Source of the DNA: Clostridiales bacterium
GTDB taxonomy: Bacteria > Bacillota > Clostridia > Oscillospirales > Ruminococcaceae
Assembly: GCA_012800685.1 (NCBI GenBank)
Contig: JAAZIT010000346.1
Span: 1-9,020 of the forward strand
DNA length: 9,020 nucleotides
Direction of reading: 5' to 3'
Numbering within the stretch: position 1 is the stretch's first letter; each line of letters begins with the position of its first letter. The notes below the pieces were generated by a model. That model saw nothing but the letters and a program-made list of their open reading frames with translations. It did no database searches and had not been told where the DNA came from. This document shows positions 1-5,056 of this stretch, piece by piece. The translations under genes and the position numbers were made by a program.

Positions 1-1401
1 GGCTGTCCATTTTTCATTGTGAACCTTATGATATACCATATTCTTGTATTCACCATCTTGAACCATCATCTTTAACATCCATTCCATTTCCCAACGTGCC
101 TCGTCAAGAAGGTCTGGAAAGCTGTTTGTATTCTCTGGAATGTTCATTGTTTGGTCTGCATAAACATCCTCGTAACCATATTTTTTTGCTGTCTCATATT
201 GATTTTGCATTAGCCAAAGTGATATACCACCGTTAACAACATACTTGCCGTGGTCGCCTGCATCATACCAGCCACCAGTTACATCTTGACTTCCACTGCT
301 TCCGGTATATCCCCAAGTTTGCTGAATTTCTGCAATGTCTGATGTATGACCCGCTTCACGAGCAAGGGCTTCGGTATCACCAGAGGTAATTAGCTGGCTT
401 TCTATTTTTATAGCACTTCTATTCTGATAAAAGTAGTTTAGTGAGTCGTATAGCATACTTGAATATTTATCAGAGCCGCCTATAGAAAATTCTCGGCTCT
501 TAGCACCATTTTTAGCTTCAATATAAAATACTCCAATGTCTTTTAAGTCCGAAAAATCAATTGTATGTACAGTGTCACCTGAATCATCATCATATCCAAA
601 ATATTCGGATTTTCCTGAATATACGGTTTTACCTGATGTGCCCTTAACGTCAAAATCTACTCCTGATTTTTCTGTGCAAAGAAAAGTTGCTTTTTTTGCA
701 CGATCAACAAAATAACCAACTTGATTGGTTAGAATTTCAGATCTTTTCCAAGGCTCAACAATAACAGCATCATTTTCATCACCTGATAAGTCGACTAGCG
801 ACATGTTATCAAAGGTTATAACTGTCCCAACCGGAAAACAGTCGCCACTTGTGTACTGTCCATCTCCACCTAAGTGGAATGCCCATTCAGCAACATCAAG
901 GCTTTGATTAGCTGTAAAAGTCACTTCAACCTTTTTAGTTTCATTTGCGTTAATGGGAATTAAATCCCAGTGTTGGTCGAAGTTGTTAGGACCAGTTGAA
1001 CCATTATGCCAAATTTCAACGTCACCCTCAAGATTGCCAATCTTAGTATAATACTTACCGCTGTTTGAAGAGGTGATTTCATAAGAAGCCTTATATTGAT
1101 GTCCGCTTACAATTTTAAGCCCTCTGTGCCTAAACTGACAATCCCACCTATCCTCACCACCTCGTGAAGCACCACCTGGATTTAAAATGGTGATTTTATA
1201 AACACCGTTGTCTACTTCGAATTCCATCTTTCCTGGATCTGTTTCACATAAATGCCAGGGAAGCCCTGTACCATCATCAAAATTTGTTTGCGATAATTGC
1301 TCCCCGGCAAATACAGTTGCTAATGTAATACTCTGTGTCATTATTAATACTGTGCATATAATTGAAATTATTGACTTAAAAAGATTATTTTTTCTTCTCA
1401 C
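1..1401 (-). CDS. Secreted GH9 cellulase, N-terminal part (CBM4-like + Ig-like + start of catalytic domain); 3' end outside window
   Basis: This is an extracellular beta-1,4-glucanase or cellobiohydrolase of glycoside hydrolase family 9, expected to cut cellulose outside the cell. The visible 467 codons begin with a signal peptide: MRRKN, a hydrophobic stretch, and likely cleavage after the VFA at residues 30-32. Residues about 38-203 look like a CBM4 carbohydrate-binding module (RWDCQFRHRGLKI, YYTKIGNLEGD, ITFDNMSL). Residues about 217-307 match the Ig-like CelD_N module (ILTNQVGY, KKATF). The GH9 domain starts near 310 and holds the hallmark GGWYDAGDHGKYVVNGG, with D380 and D383 as the expected catalytic-base pair, then FPDLLDEARWEMEWML and YHKVHNEKW. 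This CBM4-Ig-GH9 order is that of CelK/CbhA-type enzymes. The catalytic glutamate and any dockerin lie outside the window. The GTG start is chosen because no in-frame ATG precedes the signal peptide; an AAAGG lies 12 bases upstream. Confidence 0.93.
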   Translation of the reverse strand, partial: MRRKNNLFKSIISIICTVLIMTQSITLATVFAGEQLSQTNFDDGTGLPWHLCETDPGKMEFEVDNGVYKITILNPGGASRGGEDRWDCQFRHRGLKIVSGHQYKASYEITSSNSGKYYTKIGNLEGDVEIWHNGSTGPNNFDQHWDLIPINANETKKVEVTFTANQSLDVAEWAFHLGGDGQYTSGDCFPVGTVITFDNMSLVDLSGDENDAVIVEPWKRSEILTNQVGYFVDRAKKATFLCTEKSGVDFDVKGTSGKTVYSGKSEYFGYDDDSGDTVHTIDFSDLKDIGVFYIEAKNGAKSREFSIGGSDKYSSMLYDSLNYFYQNRSAIKIESQLITSGDTEALAREAGHTSDIAEIQQTWGYTGSSGSQDVTGGWYDAGDHGKYVVNGGISLWLMQNQYETAKKYGYEDVYADQTMNIPENTNSFPDLLDEARWEMEWMLKMMVQDGEYKNMVYHKVHNEKWTA

Positions 1402-1453
1402 CCTTATTTCATACCTTTCAAAACCTCAAATAGGTTAATTTTTATTAGTTTTA

Positions 1454-1482
1454 ATTATATCAGATTTTAGTCATTTTTACAA
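1454..1482 (-). promoter_or_regulatory. Predicted sigma-A-type promoter of the GH9 cellulase
   Basis: Read on the minus strand, a TTGTAA -35 box (1482-1477) and a perfect TATAAT -10 box (1459-1454) are separated by exactly 17 bases. Transcription would start near 1447 and give a leader of about 45 bases before the GTG start. No operator is evident around it. Confidence 0.65.
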
Positions 1483-1602
1483 CAATTACACTAATTTACT
1501 TATATATTCTAATTAAAATTAAACTAGCGAAATTTAGTAAGAATATTTAATTCTAATAACCATTATTTTTAAAATAAATTTTATTATATTTTTAAAAACT
1601 CT

Positions 1603-1632
1603 AAGACCAATTAAAATATTATAATTGGTTTT
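1603..1632. repeat. Orphan hairpin in the divergent intergenic region
   Basis: The arms AAGACCAATTA (1603-1613) and TAATTGGTTTT (1622-1632) pair over 11 positions with one G-T pair, around an 8-base AT loop. T runs follow on both strands (TTTT on the plus strand, TTTTT four bases after the arm on the minus strand). It resembles a weak bidirectional terminator but sits upstream of both flanking genes. It may be a relic of a lost gene or a protein-binding palindrome. Confidence 0.4.
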
Positions 1633-1753
1633 AATCTATACTATATAATAACTAAGCCTTTGCAATATATTTTATATTTTGCTAAATAAAAAATATAAAA
1701 ATAATTTTAGCATTTAAACAAATATAAGGTAATATTTACTTTTTAAAAAAGTA

Positions 1754-1782
1754 TTGACTTATACCCATAGGGGGTATATAAT
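1754..1782 (+). promoter_or_regulatory. Promoter of the csoR-copA copper operon
   Basis: TTGACT (1754-1759) and a perfect TATAAT (1777-1782) are separated by 17 bases, a near-consensus sigma-A promoter. The expected start near 1789 leaves a very short leader of about 15 bases, consisting almost only of the ribosome binding site. The spacer is filled by the CsoR-type palindrome, so a bound repressor would block RNA polymerase directly. Confidence 0.85.
1760..1778. promoter_or_regulatory. CsoR-type operator (TATACCC-N5-GGGTATA)
   Basis: TATACCC (1760-1766) and GGGTATA (1772-1778) form a perfect 7-base inverted repeat around ATAGG. The central run of C then G flanked by TA-rich ends matches the operators known for CsoR copper repressors (of the TACCC...GGGGTA kind in Bacillus copZA). 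It occupies the promoter spacer and the first two bases of the -10 box, and the next gene encodes a CsoR. Autoregulation relieved by Cu(I) is inferred. Confidence 0.85.
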
Positions 1783-1803
1783 AAATACTAGGAGGTGACT
1801 ATA

Positions 1804-2106
1804 ATGAATGAAAATAAAGAATTTCTCCATGATATTAAAGAACGTGAAGAAAAAGAATATAAAGATTTGATTAATCGGCTTAGTCGTATAGAGGGACAGG
1901 TTAAAGGGATAAAGAAAATGGTTGAAAAGGACGCTTATTGCCCTGATATTCTAACGCAGGTTTCTGCTGTGACTGCCGCATTAAATAGCTTTAGCAAGGT
2001 TTTATTGGGTAATCATATTAAAACTTGTGTTGTTGATGACATAAAAGAGGATAAGCTCGAATCAATAGATGAGCTTGTTACAATTATGCAAAAGCTAATG
2101 AGATAG
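1804..2106 (+). CDS. csoR: Copper-sensing transcriptional repressor CsoR
   Basis: This 100-residue protein belongs to the CsoR/RcnR family of all-helical metal-sensing repressors, which bind DNA without a classic helix-turn-helix. The family signature RLSRIEGQVKGIKKMV spans residues 25-40, followed by YCPDILTQVSAVTAAL. The Cu(I) ligand set C46-H71-C75 (YCPD, GNH, KTC) is complete and matches the Cys-His-Cys set of CsoR rather than the nickel or formaldehyde sensors. The start is ATG 1804, eight bases after GGAGG (1791-1795). A GTG at 1795 is in frame but lies inside that ribosome binding site. The stop codon overlaps the AGGAGG of copA, so the two genes are one operon and probably coupled in translation. 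Its likely target is the palindrome in its own promoter. Cu(I) binding should release it and induce the efflux ATPase. Confidence 0.95.
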   Translation: MNENKEFLHDIKEREEKEYKDLINRLSRIEGQVKGIKKMVEKDAYCPDILTQVSAVTAALNSFSKVLLGNHIKTCVVDDIKEDKLESIDELVTIMQKLMR

Positions 2107-2115
2107 GAGGAATAT

Positions 2116-4635
2116 ATGAAGCAATATATAGTAAATGGAATGACCTGTGCCGCTTGTAGTGCAAGAGTTGAAAAGGCTGTTTCTAAGGTTGATGGAGTTG
2201 AAAGCTGTTCAGTTAGTCTTTTAACAAATTCTATGGGAGTGGATGGAACGGCTAATTCCGCTGATGTAATACGTGCTGTTGAAGAAGCAGGATATGGGAT
2301 TTTTGAAAAGAAATCTAAATCCGATAAATTAAATGCAACAAATAAAGATGACGATTTTTTAAAGGATAAGGAAACCCCAAAGCTTAAAAAGAGACTAATA
2401 TTTTCTTTTGTCTTTTTAATACCCCTTATGTATTTTTCTATGGGACATGTAATGTGGAACTGGCGTTTACCAACTTTTTTTGAGGGCAATCATATAGCTG
2501 TTGCACTTGTTCAGCTTTTGCTAACGACAGCTGTTATGGTTATTAATCAAAAATTCTTTATTAGTGGATTTAAAAGCCTGTGGAATAAAGCACCCAATAT
2601 GGATACTTTAGTTGCACTTGGGGCTTCGGCGGCATATGTCTATAGCACCTATGCTTTATTTGCCATGACGTCTGCTTTTTTAAAAGGTGATTCTGCTAGT
2701 GCCATGTCTTATATGCATGAGCTTTATTTTGAATCTGCGGCAATGATTTTGACTTTAATTACATTGGGAAAAATGCTAGAAGCACGTTCAAAAGGAAGAA
2801 CAACCGATGCAATAAAAAGCTTGATTAAGCTTGCCCCTCAAACTGCAAATATTTTAAAAGATGATGTTGAGGAAGAGGTTTCAATTGACCAAGTTAAAAA
2901 AGGCGATATTTTCGTTGTTAGACCAGGTGAAAATATACCGGTTGATGGAATTATTTTGGAAGGAAGTAGTGCGATAAATGAATCAGCGTTAACAGGTGAA
3001 AGTATTCCTGTTGATAAGTCTGTTGGTGATAGTGTATCTGGAGCAACCTTAAATCATTCTGGATTTATTAAATGTGAAGCAACTAGAGTTGGCGAAGATA
3101 CAACCCTGTCTCAAATTATAAAAATGGTTAGTGATGCGGCGGCAACAAAAGCCCCAATAGCAAAGATTGCGGATAGGGTTTCGGGAGTATTTGTTCCGAT
3201 AGTTATTTCAATCGCTGTTCTTACAATTGCAGTATGGCTGTTGACTGGTGCTGAGATAGGAACTTCACTTGCAAGAGGAATTTCAGTGCTAGTGATTAGT
3301 TGCCCATGTGCTTTAGGACTTGCAACACCAGTTGCAATTATGGTCGGAAATGGAATGGGCGCAAAAAACGGAATTATGTTTAAAACTGCTGTTTCATTAG
3401 AGGAAACCGGAAAAATTCAAGTAGTAGCACTTGATAAAACTGGAACAATTACTTTGGGCGAGCCTAAGGTAACAGATATGATTCCTGCAAATGGAATTAC
3501 AGAGGAAGAGCTTTTAGAGATAGCTTTTGCACTTGAAGAAAAAAGCGAGCATCCACTTGCACATGCAATTGTAACTATGGCTAAAGAAAGGGCAATTAAA
3601 AGCTCTTTAGAAGTTAGAGACGTACAAGCACTTTCAGGAAATGGTTTGATAGGAAAATCTGAAAATCTAACTCTTGCAGGGGGGAATTTTAATTTTATAA
3701 AAGAAATAAGTACTGTTTCGCCAGAAATGGAAAAAGTATCAATAGAGCTTTCAGAGGAGGGAAAAACTCCACTGTTCTTTAGTAGAAACGGGAAGCTTGT
3801 TGGAATAATTGCTGTGGCAGATGTTATAAAGGAAGATAGCCCTAGGGCAATTAAGGAACTGCAAAACATGGGAATACGTGTAGTCATGCTAACAGGGGAC
3901 AACCAACGTACAGCAAACGCAATCGGAGAGCAAGCAGGGGTCGATCAAGTAATCGCAGGAGTACTTCCGGAAGGAAAAGAAAGCGTTATACGATCCCTGA
4001 AAGAGAACATGAAGGTGGCAATGGTAGGGGACGGGATTAATGATGCACCTGCTCTTACTAGAGCCGATATAGGTATAGCAATTGGTGCAGGAACTGATAT
4101 AGCAATTGATGCAGCTGATGTGGTTCTTATGAAAAACCGATTAAGTGATGTTCCTGCTGCCATTAGACTTAGTAGAAAAACCCTTAGGAATATACATCAA
4201 AACTTGTTTTGGGCATTTTTCTATAATGTAATTGGAATACCACTTGCAGCAGGTGTCTTTTATAATATTTTGGGCTGGCAGCTTAACCCAATGTTTGGAG
4301 CAGCAGCAATGAGCCTATCGAGCTTTTGTGTTGTAACAAATGCTTTGAGACTTAACTGGTTCAACATGTATGATAGTAAAAACGATAAAAAAATAAAAAT
4401 TAAGAATAAGAAAGAGGTAAATAATATGACGATGACTATGAAAATTGAAGGTATGATGTGCGGACATTGTGAGGCAACAGTAAAAAAGTGTTTAGAGGCT
4501 TTGCCAGAGGTTAAGGAAGCAGTTGTAAGCCACGAGAATGGAACAGCAGTTGTAACCCTAAGTGAAAATATCTCACCAGAAACTCTTAAGAAAGCGGTTG
4601 AAGATAAGGACTATTCTGTTACAGATATTAAGTAG
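2116..4635 (+). CDS. copA: Cu(I)-exporting P1B-type ATPase CopA with C-terminal CopZ-like domain
   Basis: This 839-residue membrane pump uses ATP to move Cu(I) out of the cytoplasm. An N-terminal HMA domain carries GMTCAAC (Cys11, Cys14). Membrane helices follow from about residue 94. The actuator domain has TGES (293-296) and the copper path has CPC (396-398). Phosphorylation is at Asp440 in DKTGT, with SEHP (477-480) and GDGIND (638-643) in the ATP-binding and phosphorylation domains. YN (703-704) and MSLSS (732-736) in the last two helices are the Cu(I)-specific P1B-1 signatures. After the last helix, a Lys/Asn-rich linker (about 752-770) leads to a second full HMA domain (771-839) with GMMCGHC (Cys782, Cys785). 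Translation starts five bases after AGGAGG. The linker contains an A7 tract and an internal ribosome binding site with ATG, so a free chaperone may also be made. Silver is a possible second substrate, as for other CopA pumps. Confidence 0.96.
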   Translation: MKQYIVNGMTCAACSARVEKAVSKVDGVESCSVSLLTNSMGVDGTANSADVIRAVEEAGYGIFEKKSKSDKLNATNKDDDFLKDKETPKLKKRLIFSFVFLIPLMYFSMGHVMWNWRLPTFFEGNHIAVALVQLLLTTAVMVINQKFFISGFKSLWNKAPNMDTLVALGASAAYVYSTYALFAMTSAFLKGDSASAMSYMHELYFESAAMILTLITLGKMLEARSKGRTTDAIKSLIKLAPQTANILKDDVEEEVSIDQVKKGDIFVVRPGENIPVDGIILEGSSAINESALTGESIPVDKSVGDSVSGATLNHSGFIKCEATRVGEDTTLSQIIKMVSDAAATKAPIAKIADRVSGVFVPIVISIAVLTIAVWLLTGAEIGTSLARGISVLVISCPCALGLATPVAIMVGNGMGAKNGIMFKTAVSLEETGKIQVVALDKTGTITLGEPKVTDMIPANGITEEELLEIAFALEEKSEHPLAHAIVTMAKERAIKSSLEVRDVQALSGNGLIGKSENLTLAGGNFNFIKEISTVSPEMEKVSIELSEEGKTPLFFSRNGKLVGIIAVADVIKEDSPRAIKELQNMGIRVVMLTGDNQRTANAIGEQAGVDQVIAGVLPEGKESVIRSLKENMKVAMVGDGINDAPALTRADIGIAIGAGTDIAIDAADVVLMKNRLSDVPAAIRLSRKTLRNIHQNLFWAFFYNVIGIPLAAGVFYNILGWQLNPMFGAAAMSLSSFCVVTNALRLNWFNMYDSKNDKKIKIKNKKEVNNMTMTMKIEGMMCGHCEATVKKCLEALPEVKEAVVSHENGTAVVTLSENISPETLKKAVEDKDYSVTDIK
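4387..4393 (+). other. A7 homopolymer at the copA-copZ junction
   Basis: Seven A residues fall in frame as AAA AAA A in the linker codons. Reading with one A fewer gives TAA directly after two Lys codons. Reading with one A more gives TAA at 4401-4403. Only exactly seven A keeps CopA joined to the C-terminal HMA domain. The tract could be a polymerase-slippage site or the place where two genes became fused. Confidence 0.6.
4426..4635 (+). CDS. Possible separately translated CopZ-like copper chaperone (internal start in copA)
   Basis: An in-frame ATG at codon 771 of copA is preceded by AGAGG (4413-4417), eight bases away, which is ideal spacing for initiation. The product would be 69 residues, the normal size of a free CopZ chaperone: MTMTMKIEGMMCGHCEATV and onward, with the Cu(I)-binding pair at Cys12 and Cys15 of the short form. 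CopZ carries Cu(I) in the cytosol and hands it to CopA, and in many Firmicutes copZ is a separate gene beside copA. Two more in-frame ATGs follow (codons 773 and 775), but the first has the best spacing. The ribosome binding site and start are seen in the sequence; production of the short protein is inferred. Alternatively the domain is used only as the CopA tail. Confidence 0.5.
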   Translation: MTMTMKIEGMMCGHCEATVKKCLEALPEVKEAVVSHENGTAVVTLSENISPETLKKAVEDKDYSVTDIK

Positions 4636-4686
4636 AAGTTGAATAATTTAATAACTCTGTTCAAATACTAAATATGAGGTGATAGT

Positions 4687-4827
4687 ATGCAGCTTAAAGA
4701 TAATGATAGAAATGAAGATAAAAACAATAAAATCAGCCTAGACAGTAAAGGCTCAAAAAATCCTGATAATCAAAACCAAAAACACAATGTTAAAAAGGTA
4801 TCTCAAGGACAAAATACGAAAAGATAA
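4687..4827 (+). CDS. Small hydrophilic Lys/Asn/Asp-rich protein, unknown function
   Basis: This is a 46-residue ORF beginning MQLKDNDRNEDKNNK and ending GQNTKR. A strong GAGGTGA (4676-4682) lies just upstream of the ATG. It lies 51 bases after the copA stop and before the terminator, on the same strand, so it is probably the last cistron of the copper operon. It has no cysteine, no methionine after the start, a single histidine and no hydrophobic segment, so it does not look like a metal chaperone or membrane protein. It is likely disordered. I do not recognise a family. Its reality rests mainly on the ribosome binding site and position. Confidence 0.5.
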   Translation: MQLKDNDRNEDKNNKISLDSKGSKNPDNQNQKHNVKKVSQGQNTKR

Positions 4828-4900
4828 GCCATAGCTAATTTTAGCAGGACTTTAAGCACTAAGTATGTGTTTAACTAAATACTGTTTTAATCAAAAAAAT

Positions 4901-4937
4901 ATTGCCAGTTCTGCATTTGGTTTGCAGAACTGGCAAT
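4901..4937. terminator. Bidirectional rho-independent terminator between convergent units
   Basis: A perfect 15-base inverted repeat, ATTGCCAGTTCTGCA (4901-4915) and its complement (4923-4937), surrounds a 7-base loop. On the plus strand it is followed by a T-rich tail (TGTATTTTAATTTTT). On the minus strand it is followed by a run of seven T, seen as the A7 at 4893-4899. It can therefore stop both the copper operon and the oppositely transcribed lipid gene ending at 5057. Confidence 0.92.
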
Positions 4938-5056
4938 TGTATTTTAATTTTTAGTTTAAGCCTAAGTTCTCGACATAGTTCTTAATCATAACCGATTTAG
5001 ATTCGCCTACGAATTAACCAAATTTTATAAGAACAAACTCACTAAATAACTATTTA

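Larger units (their letters stand above)
1402..1803. other. AT-rich divergent intergenic region between cellulase and csoR
   Basis: This 402-base stretch separates two genes transcribed away from each other. It is very AT-rich and has no ORF with a convincing ribosome binding site apart from a two-codon ATG-AAA-TAA just before the cellulase start. It holds a minus-strand promoter near the cellulase, an isolated hairpin in the middle and the copper-controlled promoter next to csoR, each listed separately. The rest (about 1490-1600 and 1635-1750) shows nothing recognisable beyond A and T tracts. Confidence 0.8.

Noticed and set aside
725..1438. Plus-strand ORFs at 725-907 and 1208-1438
   Set aside because: They lie antisense to the GH9 reading frame, which shows clear domain motifs throughout; neither has a convincing ribosome binding site.
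1795..1803. GTG at 1795 as an upstream start for csoR
   Set aside because: The GTG is part of the GGAGGTG ribosome binding site itself; ATG 1804 has ideal spacing and fits the family's N-terminus.
2013..2489. 158-codon minus-strand ORF opposite the csoR/copA junction
   Set aside because: It lies antisense to two clearly recognised genes, has no ribosome binding site, and its translation is Ser/Phe-rich in the manner of antisense frames.
3417..3902. 161-codon minus-strand ORF inside copA, and another at 3945-4163
   Set aside because: They are antisense shadows of the conserved phosphorylation and ATP-binding region of CopA, with no start signals.
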